From Devosia sp. (lineage in GTDB: Bacteria > Pseudomonadota > Alphaproteobacteria > Rhizobiales > Devosiaceae), in assembly GCA_028290685.1 (NCBI GenBank), contig JAQGJI010000066.1:1-8937 (forward strand): a DNA stretch of 8,937 nt. Reading direction: 5' to 3'. The position numbers and the translations under genes were made by a program. The notes beneath the pieces were generated by a model that was given only the letters and a program-made list of their open reading frames with translations, ran no database searches and was not told where the DNA came from. Shown here piece by piece: positions 1-6,723 of this stretch (position 1 is its first letter; each line of letters starts with the position of its first letter).

Positions 1-84
1 GTCGATCTCCGTCGATCAGGATTCTGGCACGCGGGAATGGTGCGGACAAGCTTGCCTGCGCATGCGGAGGAATTTGGGCGGCGT

Positions 85-969
85 CTATGCGGGCTGGCCG
101 CCAATCGACTGCACCGCCTTGGCACCCGCTTCGATGCCCTTGGCCAGGGCCGTGCGCTCATCGTCACCGCCGAGGCTTGCGGCGATGAAGCCGGCAGCGA
201 AGGCATCGCCGGCGCCCGTGGAATCGACGACGCTGACGGCCGGGGCGGAGAGCTCATGTCGAATGCCATCCTTGCCGCCCAGCGCAGCGCCGTTGCGGCC
301 ACGCTTGATCAGCACCGTGTCGTAATGCTCGCCCAGGAGGCGCATCTGGGCCTCAAAACTGACAAGCCCCGTCAGCGCTTCGGCTTCACTTTCATTGGCA
401 AAGATGGCGGTGGCGCCTTTCGTCCAGTCGAGGAACTGCTCGGGGCCGACTTCGACCAGAAACCCGACCGATGCCGGATCGATGGCGACGGCGATACCGC
501 GGGCACGCGCTGCCGCGAACAGCCCCTGCACCGCCGCCCGCGGGCCGGGGGCGAAAAAGCTGTAGCCCGAGACCATGACCATGCCGATATCGTCGAGCAG
601 GTCGGCGGGCAGGTCATCTGGCGATAGGTTGAGATTGGCGCCGCGATCGGTGAGGAAACTGCGCTCGCCATCGGGGTCGACGATGGTCACCAGCACGCCT
701 GAGGGTTGCTCCCGGTCGCCGCCCAGGATCGGCACCACGCCGTGTCCGCGGAAATAGTTTTCGTACATGGCTTTGTCCGCAACGCCGACGCGCGCCGCGA
801 ACACCACGTCGGCGCCCATGGCGCCCAACCAGACCGCCTGGTTGGCGCCCGAGCCGCCCGGACGGCTGCGCACCGTGGCACGGCGGTCGCTGCCTTTGAC
901 GATGGGACCCTCGGGCACCACGATGACGTCGGTCATCACGTCCCCGACGACGAGAACCCGACGGTTCAT
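85..969 (-). CDS. psuK: Pseudouridine kinase, PfkB (ribokinase-like) family
   Basis: 294-residue cytosolic sugar/nucleoside kinase. The PfkB fold is seen in the N-terminal glycine motif GGSGANQA (residues 38-45), the NESE motif of the NxxE type (192-195) and the C-terminal signature DSTGAGDAFAAGF (249-261), with the anion hole at GAG and catalytic base Asp255. The length is normal for the family (about 290-320). Sequence alone gives only 'PfkB kinase'. The assignment to pseudouridine rests on context: the ATG overlaps the psuG stop as ATGA, and psuG makes sense only next to a kinase that makes pseudouridine 5'-phosphate from pseudouridine and ATP. No Shine-Dalgarno is visible before the ATG, so translation is probably coupled to psuG. 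The stop is TAG. The family also holds ribokinase and adenosine kinase, so the substrate is inferred. Nothing recognisable lies in the 84 bases downstream to the window edge. Confidence 0.85.
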   Translation of the reverse strand: MNRRVLVVGDVMTDVIVVPEGPIVKGSDRRATVRSRPGGSGANQAVWLGAMGADVVFAARVGVADKAMYENYFRGHGVVPILGGDREQPSGVLVTIVDPDGERSFLTDRGANLNLSPDDLPADLLDDIGMVMVSGYSFFAPGPRAAVQGLFAAARARGIAVAIDPASVGFLVEVGPEQFLDWTKGATAIFANESEAEALTGLVSFEAQMRLLGEHYDTVLIKRGRNGAALGGKDGIRHELSAPAVSVVDSTGAGDAFAAGFIAASLGGDDERTALAKGIEAGAKAVQSIGGQPA

Positions 970-1913
970 GCGCGACGCACGGCCGGCTTGGGCGCAGTGC
1001 GCGCCGCCATGGCCACCGCGATCTGCGCCGCCACCTTAGCGTTGTTTTCCACCAGCGCGATGTTGGAGACGAGCGACTTTCCGTCGGTCAGCTCGAAAAT
1101 GCGCTTGAGCAGGAACGGCGTCAGCGCTTTACGCGAAATGCCTTCCTGTTCAGCGCCACGAATAGCCTCGGCAATCCGCGCTTCGATGGCCGATGGATCA
1201 AGTGCATCGGCCTCGGGGATTGGATTGGCCACCAGCACCCCGCCCATGCCGAGGTCCGCCTGCATGGCGACCACCTTGGCAATATCGGCGACGTCATCAA
1301 ACCGGTGATCCACCTTGTGCCCGCTCTGGCGCGCCCAGAAAGCCGGGAAATCGTCGGTGCAATAGCCGATCACTGGCACGCCATTGGTCTCCAGCACCTC
1401 CAGCGTCTTGGCGATATCGAGGATCGACTTGGCGCCGGCACAGACCACGCAAACTGGCGTACGGCTCAATTCCTCGAGGTCCGCCGATATATCGAACGTG
1501 GCTTCTGCGCCGCGATGCACCCCGCCAATGCCCCCGGTCGCAAACACATGGATGCCGGCCAGCGCCGCGATCTGCATCGTCGTCGCTACTGTGGTACCGG
1601 CAATCTCGCCCTTGACCAGCAGCGCCGAAACATCGCGCCGGCTAGCCTTGGCCGCCGTGCCACCGGTCTGTGCCAGCCGCTCGAGGTCCTCGCCCGAAAC
1701 ACCGACGCAGAACCGGCCATCCATGATGGCGATGGTCGCCGGCACCGCGCCATTATCACGGATCACCTGTTCCACATTGGTCGCCATCGCCAGGTTCTGC
1801 GGATAAGGCATGCCATGGGTGATGATGGTGGATTCCAGCGCCACCACAGGCTTGCCGCCAGCAAGGGCCTCCCGAACTTCCGGAGTGATCGACAGATAAG
1901 ACTTGGCGGCCAT
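966..1913 (-). CDS. psuG: Pseudouridine-5'-phosphate glycosidase
   Basis: 315-residue enzyme of the PsuG/IndA family. It cleaves the C-C glycosidic bond of pseudouridine 5'-phosphate to uracil and ribose 5-phosphate using a metal ion (Mn2+ in E. coli). Family motifs are present in order: VALESTIITHGMPYPQN (24-40, Glu27), TAAKASRRD (86-94, Lys89), GGIGGVHRGAE (127-137, His133), CAGAKSILD (158-166, Lys162, which by position matches the Schiff-base lysine of E. coli PsuG), GYCTDDFPAF (183-192) and SNIALVENN (283-291). The frame stays open upstream to 2096, with in-frame ATGs at 1949 and 2096. I chose 1913 because GAGG lies 7 nt before it and the family's conserved sequence begins about 20 residues later; the longer forms add a low-similarity Pro/Gly-rich head. 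The C-terminal tail past residue 303 (Pro/Arg-rich) is not conserved. It is the first gene of the unit, with psuK coupled behind it. Confidence 0.95.
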   Translation of the reverse strand: MAAKSYLSITPEVREALAGGKPVVALESTIITHGMPYPQNLAMATNVEQVIRDNGAVPATIAIMDGRFCVGVSGEDLERLAQTGGTAAKASRRDVSALLVKGEIAGTTVATTMQIAALAGIHVFATGGIGGVHRGAEATFDISADLEELSRTPVCVVCAGAKSILDIAKTLEVLETNGVPVIGYCTDDFPAFWARQSGHKVDHRFDDVADIAKVVAMQADLGMGGVLVANPIPEADALDPSAIEARIAEAIRGAEQEGISRKALTPFLLKRIFELTDGKSLVSNIALVENNAKVAAQIAVAMAARTAPKPAVRRA

Positions 1914-2330
1914 GGCCGGACCTCGCAAATGCTGGTGGTTGTGAGCCATTGCGGCCCGTTCTGGCGGGGGTTTTGCGCTGCCATGCGGCAAGGCGTCAAG
2001 TCCCCCAAAGTCAGGGCCAAAACGCTTGTCGGCAGCGCCATTTGGTTTTAGGGTCCCCTCATATCCGGGCAGGAAAGGGCACTTCGCTGCAGACACTCAC
2101 CATTGACCGGCCGATAGCCGCCGCTCGATATGCGCCCCGCCAAGGGCAGAGTTCGCCGAAGTCCTCCGGCGCTTTCGGGAGCGGGCTTGCCGCACCCTTG
2201 CCGTTCCTTGTCCAGCTACGTCAAAGATAAGCGCTCGCGCTGAACTGTCCGCCACTGGCTGGACGTGCACCCGCTCCGGCGCCGCTGCGCCGCGACACAC
2301 CAATCGAACCAAACAGGAGCCCTCTTCAAG
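1914..2330. other. 417-bp divergent intergenic region between psuG and potF
   Basis: No credible gene is seen here. Reading frames that cross it are extensions of psuG and potF or mirror-frame shadows. It must hold the promoters of both divergent units. Visible structure: a TTGACC-containing promoter candidate for the plus strand (2103-2132); a perfect 6-bp GC stem with a CGCT loop at 2277-2292, in the potF leader; and on the minus strand a TTGACG at 1999-1994 whose partner at the right spacing (GCAAAA) is poor. The potF leader from the candidate promoter would be nearly 200 nt. No riboswitch fold was recognised by eye. Confidence 0.6.
2103..2132 (+). promoter_or_regulatory. Candidate sigma-70 promoter of the pot operon
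   Basis: TTGACC (2103-2108, five of six bases of the -35 consensus) is separated by 18 bp from GATATG (2127-2132, a weak -10). This is the best -35 in the 200 bp before potF and it faces the operon. The weak -10 keeps confidence low; other promoters nearer potF are possible. Confidence 0.25.
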
Positions 2331-3422
2331 ATGAACAAATCGCTCGCCCTTGCCTTTGGTGCCCTCGTGATCGCCAGCCCCGCGCTGGCCCAGGAAGAAC
2401 CGGTCCTTAATGTCTACAACTGGTCCGACTACATCGCCGAGGACACCATCGCCAATTTCACGGCGCAAACCGGGATCCAGGTCAACTACGACGTTTATGA
2501 CACCAATGAGATCGTCGACGCCAAGCTGCTGGCTGGCTCCTCGGGCTATGACATCGTCGTGCCCTCAGGCAATTTTCTTGAACGCCAGATCCAGGCCGGC
2601 CTGATCCTTGAGCTCGACAAGTCCAAGCTGCCAAACCTTGCCAATCTCGATCCGGCAGTGATGGCGACTGCTGCTGCGCAGGACCCGGACAACGCCCATG
2701 GCGTGCCCTACATGATCAACACGATCGGCTTTGGCTACAATGTGGCCAAGGTCACCGAAGCGCTTGGGGCCGATGCGCCGCTCGACAGCTGGGATTTGAT
2801 CTTCAAGCCTGAATACGCCGAAAAGCTGGCCGCGTGCGGCATCAGCCTGCTCGACAGCCCGTCAGAAGTGGTGGGCATCGCGCTCAACTATCTGGGCCTT
2901 GATCCCAATTCGGAAAGCGAAGAGGACCTCGCCCAGGCCGAGGCTCTGCTGACCAGCATCAAGCCCCATATCCGCTACTTCAGCTCGTCGCAGTATATCG
3001 ACGATCTGGGCAATGGCGAAACCTGCCTGGCCCTGGGCTATTCGGGGGACATCTTTATTGCCGCCGATGCCGCGGCTGCGGCCGGTCAGGGTGTTGAAGT
3101 GCAATATGTGATTCCAAAGGAAGGCGCGGCGACCCTGTTCGATTTCCTCGCCATTCCGGTCGATGCGCCCCATCCCGACAATGCCCACAAATTCATCAAC
3201 TACATTCTGGAACCCCAGGTGGTGGCCGCCATCACCAATTACGTGTTCTACGCCAACCCGAACCTGCCCGCGACCGAGTTCGTGGATGAAGCCGTCAAAA
3301 CCAATCCAGGCATCTACCCGCCTGCCGAAACCATCGCCAATGCCTTTGTGCTCAAGGCCCACAGCCCTGAATACGAAGAGGTCTTGACCCGTACCTGGAC
3401 CCGCATCAAAACGGGCCAGTAA
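2331..3422 (+). CDS. potF: Putrescine ABC transporter, periplasmic binding protein PotF
   Basis: 363-residue periplasmic polyamine-binding protein. A signal peptide is clear (residues 1-20, cleavage after ALA, mature QEEPVLNV). ATG 2331 is chosen because AGGAG (2315-2319) precedes it and because the upstream in-frame ATG at 2265 would place 22 residues before the signal peptide. It resembles E. coli PotF throughout: NWSDY (30-34), VPSGNFLERQ (77-86), DSWDLIFKPE (152-161), YFSSSQYIDDLGNGE (216-230), VFYANPN (305-311), NPGIYPPAE (325-333). Ligand residues by position match PotF: Trp31, Ser32, Asp33, Tyr34, Ser79, Glu179, Asp240, Asp271 and Tyr307 are kept. The PotF Trp244 and Phe276 positions are Tyr237 and Leu269 here. 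Two cysteines (169, 232) align with a PotF pair and may form a disulfide. Retention of all the acidic residues argues for a diamine or polyamine ligand; putrescine is likely, and a related amine is not excluded. It is first in the potFGHI order. Confidence 0.95.
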   Translation: MNKSLALAFGALVIASPALAQEEPVLNVYNWSDYIAEDTIANFTAQTGIQVNYDVYDTNEIVDAKLLAGSSGYDIVVPSGNFLERQIQAGLILELDKSKLPNLANLDPAVMATAAAQDPDNAHGVPYMINTIGFGYNVAKVTEALGADAPLDSWDLIFKPEYAEKLAACGISLLDSPSEVVGIALNYLGLDPNSESEEDLAQAEALLTSIKPHIRYFSSSQYIDDLGNGETCLALGYSGDIFIAADAAAAAGQGVEVQYVIPKEGAATLFDFLAIPVDAPHPDNAHKFINYILEPQVVAAITNYVFYANPNLPATEFVDEAVKTNPGIYPPAETIANAFVLKAHSPEYEEVLTRTWTRIKTGQ

Positions 3423-3433
3423 CACCGGTTATC

Positions 3434-3455
3434 AGGGGCGGCAGCCGCCGCCCCT
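3434..3455 (+). promoter_or_regulatory. Strong intercistronic stem-loop after potF
   Basis: A perfect 9-bp, mostly G/C stem (AGGGGCGGC pairing with GCCGCCCCT) closes a 4-nt AGCC loop 12 bases after the potF stop. Only a short TTT run (3461-3463) follows, so it is not a classic intrinsic terminator. Such stems behind the binding-protein gene of ABC operons usually protect the 3' end of the upstream message or attenuate downstream genes, giving more binding protein than ATPase or permease. That role is inferred here. Confidence 0.6.
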
Positions 3456-3475
3456 CAGCCTTTCATGAGTGCGCC

Positions 3476-4624
3476 ATGGCCAAAAAGCCGCAACTTGCTA
3501 TCGACACCAGGCCCTGGCGCGACCCCGCGGCCAAGCCATTTGTGCGCATCAGAAACGTCACCAAGAAATTCGGCGACGTTTATGCCGTCTCCGACGTGTC
3601 GCTGGATATCTTCAAATCCGAACTGTTTTGCCTGCTGGGTGGCTCGGGCTCGGGCAAATCGACCCTGCTGCGCATGCTGGCCGGCTTCGAGCAGCCGACG
3701 TCCGGCACCATCGAGATCGATGGGCAGGACATGACGGAGGTGGCGCCCTACAACCGTCCCGTCAACATGATGTTTCAGAGCTATGCGCTGTTTCCGCACA
3801 TGAATGTGGAACAAAACATCGCCTATGGGCTCAAGCGCGATCAGTTGCCCGCCGGTGAAATCCATGACCGCGTGGCCGAGCTTTTGAGCCTTGTCAAACT
3901 GCAGGACTATGGCAAGCGCCGTCCGCATCAACTCTCGGGCGGCCAGCGCCAGCGGGTCGCCCTGGCCCGCGCCCTTGCCAAGCGCCCCAAGCTGCTACTG
4001 CTTGATGAACCTCTTGGCGCGCTCGACAAGAAGCTGCGCGAGGAAACCCAGTTCGAACTGGTCAAGATTCAGGAAACGCTGGGCGTGACCTTCATCGTGG
4101 TGACCCACGACCAGGAAGAGGCCATGTCGCTCGCCACCCGCATCGGGGTGATGAATTATGGTGAAATCGCCATGATCGGGGAGCCAACCGATATCTATGA
4201 ATTTCCCAACTCCAAGTTCGTGGCGGGCTTTATCGGCTCGGTCAACATGGTGGAAGGCGTTGTCACCGAGGACGAACCGGGCCATGTCCGCATCCGCTCG
4301 GCGGAACTGGGCTGCGATATCTATGTCGGGCACGGCGTTGATTGCGCCCCAGACCAGATCCTGTGGTGGGCAATCCGGCCAGAAAAGATCGCGCTCAGCC
4401 GCGACAAGCCCGAAAGCACCGAGGGCGCCAATGTCACCCAGGGGATCGTGGAGGAAATCGGCTATCTGGGCGACATGAGCGTTTATCAGGTCCGCCTCGA
4501 GAGCGGCAAACATCTGCGCGTTACCCAGACCAATACGATACGGGGCAATCCCGACGCCATTACCTGGGACGAGCAGGTCTACCTGCAATGGGGCGACAAT
4601 GCCGGATCGGTGCTGACGGTATGA
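3476..4624 (+). CDS. potG: Putrescine ABC transporter, ATP-binding subunit PotG
   Basis: 382-residue cytoplasmic ATPase of the spermidine/putrescine importer family, which powers uptake by the PotH-PotI channel. All nucleotide-binding elements are intact: Walker A GGSGSGKST (55-63), Q-loop Gln101, signature LSGGQ (153-157), Walker B LLLLDEP (173-179) with catalytic Glu178, D-loop GALD (181-184) and H-loop His211. The last ~120 residues form the regulatory TOBE-type domain (WWAIRPEKI at 297-305, then GYLGDMSVYQV), as expected for PotA/PotG. Length matches E. coli PotG (about 377). ATG 3476 has only a weak TGAG upstream and lies just past the potF stem-loop, so lower translation than potF is plausible. 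An extended N-terminus before RIRNVTKKFGD (24-34) is normal for PotG. Confidence 0.95.
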   Translation: MAKKPQLAIDTRPWRDPAAKPFVRIRNVTKKFGDVYAVSDVSLDIFKSELFCLLGGSGSGKSTLLRMLAGFEQPTSGTIEIDGQDMTEVAPYNRPVNMMFQSYALFPHMNVEQNIAYGLKRDQLPAGEIHDRVAELLSLVKLQDYGKRRPHQLSGGQRQRVALARALAKRPKLLLLDEPLGALDKKLREETQFELVKIQETLGVTFIVVTHDQEEAMSLATRIGVMNYGEIAMIGEPTDIYEFPNSKFVAGFIGSVNMVEGVVTEDEPGHVRIRSAELGCDIYVGHGVDCAPDQILWWAIRPEKIALSRDKPESTEGANVTQGIVEEIGYLGDMSVYQVRLESGKHLRVTQTNTIRGNPDAITWDEQVYLQWGDNAGSVLTV

Positions 4625-4685
4625 TGAGGCTGGAGGCGCTCGCTTGCCGGCAATGGCTTGAGCAAACATATCCCAGTCGCCCCCT

Positions 4686-4702
4686 CCCCCTCGAGGAGGG
4701 GG
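4686..4702 (+). repeat. GC-rich palindrome (REP-like) between potG and potH
   Basis: CCCCCTC and GAGGGGG form a perfect 7-bp inverted repeat around GAG, inside a C-tract-rich stretch (4680-4702). It sits in the 114-bp potG-potH gap, the only sizeable gap inside the transporter genes after potG. Its C-rich arm, G-rich arm and intergenic location resemble the dispersed palindromes found between genes in many Rhizobiales genomes. Copy number cannot be judged from one window. It would fold in RNA and may affect the stability or read-through of the operon message. Confidence 0.45.
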
Positions 4703-4724
4703 TAGACAGTGCCTCTCTAGCTTT

Positions 4725-4737
4725 GGTGGGAGCCACC
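4725..4737 (+). promoter_or_regulatory. Small hairpin enclosing the potH ribosome binding site
   Basis: GGTGG (4725-4729) and CCACC (4733-4737) pair across a GAG loop. The potH Shine-Dalgarno GGGAG (4728-4732) lies in the stem and loop, and the ATG at 4739 follows one base after the hairpin. The short stem could damp initiation at potH. It may be chance, given the G/C content. Confidence 0.35.
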
Positions 4738-4738
4738 C

Positions 4739-5701
4739 ATGTCTAGCTTTGACACCGAAGCCCCAGCCCCGCGCCGGCGCCGTCCATGGACCGTGGTCGA
4801 GCGCGGGCTGACGGCCATCGGGCTGTCTGGCAAGGCGCTCGTCATTGCCGCGCCCGCCATCTGGCTGACCGTGTTTTTCCTGGTCCCGCTGGCTGTGGTT
4901 TTCGGTATTTCACTGACAGTCAAGCAGTTCGGCCGCCCGCCCTATACGCCGCTGCTGACCAATGAAGAGGGCACGGTGCAACTGACCTTGCACCTTAACA
5001 ACTATATCCGCCTGTTCACCGACGGGCTTTATATCTCGGCCTATCTTTCCTCCATTCGAATAGCGCTGATTTCTACCATCATCGCCCTCTGCATCGGCTA
5101 TCCCATGGCCTATGCCATTGCGCGCGCGCCGGACCAGTGGCGCAATATACTGCTGATGCTGGTGATCCTGCCGTTCTGGACTTCGTTCCTGCTGCGCGTT
5201 TATGCGCTCACAGGCTTCATGCGCGGCAATGGGGTCATCAACCAGTTCCTGGGCCTTTTCGGCATCGAGCCGCTGGTGATGATGCAGACCGATTTTGCGG
5301 TCTATGTCGGCATTGTTTATTCCTACCTGCCCTTCATGATCCTGCCGCTCTACACCAATCTGGTGAAGCTGGACGGCGCGCTGCTCGAAGCATCCGCCGA
5401 TCTGGGCGCCCGCCCCTTGCGCACGTTCTTGTCCATCACCCTGCCCCTGTCGATGCCAGGCATCATTGCGGGTTCCATGCTGGTGTTCATCCCCGCTATC
5501 GGCGAGTTCGTCATTCCCTCCTTGCTGGGCGGGCCGTCGACGCTGATGATCGGGCGGGTGCTGTGGGACGAGTTCTTCGCCAATACCAATTGGCCGCGCG
5601 CCTCAGCGGTCGCGGTGGCCATGCTGGTGGTTGTCGTTATCCCCATCATGCTGCTGCAAAGGGCGCAGGATGCGGTGCAGGACCGGGAAAGGGCCAAATA
5701 G
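4739..5701 (+). CDS. potH: Putrescine ABC transporter, permease PotH
   Basis: 320-residue inner-membrane permease of the binding-protein-dependent (MetI/BPD) type. It has a short cytosolic Arg-rich head (PRRRRPW, 11-17) and six hydrophobic segments at about 33-58, 105-127, 137-158, 186-205, 240-260 and 287-306. The EAA loop that docks on the ATPase is at about 216-240 (LEASADLGARPLRTF, then TLPLSMPG), preceding segment five. NWPRASA near 284-290 is also typical of PotB/PotH. Length agrees with E. coli PotH (about 317). ATG 4739 is preceded by GGGAG at 6 nt. It lies in the operon behind potG, separated by a 114-bp gap with a palindrome. Confidence 0.95.
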   Translation: MSSFDTEAPAPRRRRPWTVVERGLTAIGLSGKALVIAAPAIWLTVFFLVPLAVVFGISLTVKQFGRPPYTPLLTNEEGTVQLTLHLNNYIRLFTDGLYISAYLSSIRIALISTIIALCIGYPMAYAIARAPDQWRNILLMLVILPFWTSFLLRVYALTGFMRGNGVINQFLGLFGIEPLVMMQTDFAVYVGIVYSYLPFMILPLYTNLVKLDGALLEASADLGARPLRTFLSITLPLSMPGIIAGSMLVFIPAIGEFVIPSLLGGPSTLMIGRVLWDEFFANTNWPRASAVAVAMLVVVVIPIMLLQRAQDAVQDRERAK

Positions 5702-6511
5702 ATGCGGCGCGGCTGGTTTCTTCCCATTGCAGCAAGCCTTGGCTTTGGCTTCCTGTATGCACCCATTGTTTCACTGGTGGTGTTTTCCTTCAACGAAAGC
5801 AGTCTGGTCACCGTCTGGTCGGGGTTCTCGACCAAATGGTACGGTGAACTTCTGGCAGACCCGCAAATGCTGGGTGCTGCCTGGCTTAGCGTGCAGGTGG
5901 CATTCGCCGCCGCCAGTATTGCCCTGGTGCTGGGCACGCTCTGTGCGGTGGCGCTGGTGCGCTTCCGTAAATTCCGGGGCCGAACGGTTCTGGCCGGAAC
6001 GGCTTCGGCGCCGCTGGTCATGCCTGACGTGATCACGGGCCTTGCACTGCTGCTGCTGTTTGTGGCCATGGAGGCAAGTCTGGGCTGGCCTGCCGGACGG
6101 GGCCTGCTCACCATCATCATTGCCCACTCAACGTTCTGCACCGCCTATGTGGTGGTGGTGGTGCAGTCGCGACTGTCGGATCTGGATTTGAGCCTGGAAG
6201 AGGCCGCCATGGATCTGGGTGCGACGCCGATCCGGGTCTTTTTCGATATCACCCTGCCCATCATCGCCCCGGCTCTGGTCTCGGGGTGGCTCCTGGCGTT
6301 TACCCTGTCGCTGGATGATCTGGTGATCGCCAGCTTTGTCTCGGGCCCGGGCTCGTCGACGCTGCCCATGGTGATTTTTTCCAAGGTTCGCCTGGGCGTT
6401 TCGCCCGATGTCAATGCCTTGGCGACCATCATCATCGGCATTGTAGCAATCGGAGTTCTGGGCGCTACCGTGCTGCAATTGCGGGCACGGCCCAAAAAGG
6501 CAAAGGCCTGA
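5702..6511 (+). CDS. potI: Putrescine ABC transporter, permease PotI
   Basis: 269-residue inner-membrane permease, the second half of the PotH-PotI translocation pore. It starts on the base after the potH TAG (zero spacing), and the GGGAAAGGG purine run at the potH end serves as its ribosome binding site, so the two permeases are translationally coupled. Hydrophobic segments lie at about 7-28, 62-86, 103-123, 134-154, 189-210 and 238-258. The EAA loop LEEAAMDLGATPIRVF is at 165-180, followed by TLPIIAPALVSGW (184-196). The motif LSLDDLVIASFVSGPGSSTL (202-221) is characteristic of PotC/PotI. Length is close to E. coli PotI (281). It is the last gene of the operon, and no terminator lies directly behind the stop; the next one on this strand is at 6724-6754. 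Confidence 0.95.
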   Translation: MRRGWFLPIAASLGFGFLYAPIVSLVVFSFNESSLVTVWSGFSTKWYGELLADPQMLGAAWLSVQVAFAAASIALVLGTLCAVALVRFRKFRGRTVLAGTASAPLVMPDVITGLALLLLFVAMEASLGWPAGRGLLTIIIAHSTFCTAYVVVVVQSRLSDLDLSLEEAAMDLGATPIRVFFDITLPIIAPALVSGWLLAFTLSLDDLVIASFVSGPGSSTLPMVIFSKVRLGVSPDVNALATIIIGIVAIGVLGATVLQLRARPKKAKA

Positions 6512-6559
6512 AGCGGTCGGTTCAAGGTGCCGGGGCGACAAAAATGTGTGACTGGACAG

Positions 6560-6589
6560 ATGGGAAAAACCGGCGCAACATATTCCCAT
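6560..6589 (+). repeat. Inverted repeat ATGGGAA-N16-TTCCCAT
   Basis: Two perfect 7-base arms (6560-6566 and 6583-6589) flank a 16-base spacer, 29 bp before the small ORF at 6618. It could be an RNA stem at the start of that transcript or a DNA operator. A weak promoter (TGGACA at 6553-6558 with CATATT at 6579-6584, spacing 20) overlaps it but is not convincing. Confidence 0.35.
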
Positions 6590-6603
6590 GTTCAACCAAC
6601 GCA

Positions 6604-6615
6604 AAGGAGGTGATC
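6604..6615 (+). promoter_or_regulatory. Full-length Shine-Dalgarno (12 nt complementary to the 16S 3' end)
   Basis: AAGGAGGTGATC is an exact complement of the bacterial 16S rRNA 3' end (GATCACCTCCTT). The GGAGG core ends 7 bases before the ATG at 6618, which is ideal spacing. Every other start in this window has a 4-6 base match at most. Such a site marks a strongly initiated ORF, or a deliberate pairing element: its first nine bases also match, in reverse complement, 6692-6700. Confidence 0.75.
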
Positions 6616-6617
6616 CA

Positions 6618-6689
6618 ATGTCTATTGAGAATACGGTGCTCGCGACAGGTCTTGGATTTGAAGTGCTAGCGATGGGGATGCCTGCCTAG
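6618..6689 (+). CDS. Small ORF of 23 codons, unknown peptide or leader peptide
   Basis: ATG at 6618 to TAG at 6687-6689, encoding 23 residues that begin MSIENTVLATG and end VLAMGMPA. The product has acid residues at 4 and 15, is otherwise neutral and hydrophobic, and is too short and too weak in hydrophobicity to be a clear membrane helix. No run of a single amino acid suggests a classic amino-acid attenuator, although Met appears three times. I do not recognise it. The argument that it is real is the exceptional 12-nt Shine-Dalgarno with ideal spacing. It lies 106 bp after potI, and its stop is followed after 2 bases by an anti-Shine-Dalgarno-like segment and then an intrinsic terminator, so gene plus signals fit in about 150 bp. 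It may be a regulatory leader, part of a dual-function small RNA, or an independent small protein. Confidence 0.5.
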   Translation: MSIENTVLATGLGFEVLAMGMPA

Positions 6690-6691
6690 CA

Positions 6692-6700
6692 CACCTCCTT
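6692..6700 (+). promoter_or_regulatory. Anti-Shine-Dalgarno-like segment complementary to 6604-6612
   Basis: CACCTCCTT repeats the 3'-terminal sequence of 16S rRNA and is the exact reverse complement of AAGGAGGTG in the small ORF's own ribosome binding site. The 9-bp pairing would enclose the whole 23-codon ORF in a 79-nt loop and hide its Shine-Dalgarno. A ribosome stopped at the TAG (6687-6689) would cover this segment and keep the start open. That switching model is inferred from the geometry. Confidence 0.5.
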
Positions 6701-6701
6701 A

Positions 6702-6713
6702 GGCCTTGAGGCC
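6702..6713 (+). promoter_or_regulatory. Short hairpin GGCC-TTGA-GGCC before the terminator
   Basis: A 4-bp G/C stem with a TTGA loop lies directly after the anti-Shine-Dalgarno segment. An alternative pairing overlaps it: CCTTGAG (6704-6710) can pair with CTCAGG (6718-6723) with one bulged T. Competing folds just ahead of a terminator are what an attenuator would need, but the stems are short. Confidence 0.3.
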
Positions 6714-6723
6714 GAAACTCAGG

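Noticed and set aside
26..45. TGGCACG resembling a sigma-54 -24 element
   Set aside because: No GC element stands at the required 10-bp spacing.
1..84. Possible start of another minus-strand gene left of psuK
   Set aside because: Short open frames exist but there is no convincing start codon with a ribosome binding site, and too little sequence to judge.
1914..2096. Longer psuG start at 2096 or 1949
   Set aside because: The extra 61 (or 12) residues lie before the family's N-terminus and show no family motif. The ATG at 1913 has the better ribosome binding site and gives normal length.
2265..2330. Longer potF start at 2265
   Set aside because: It would put 22 residues in front of a clean signal peptide, and the AGGAG site serves ATG 2331.
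2097..2468. Minus-strand 123-codon frame across the potF leader and 5' end
   Set aside because: It is a mirror frame of potF codons with no ribosome binding site or recognisable domain.
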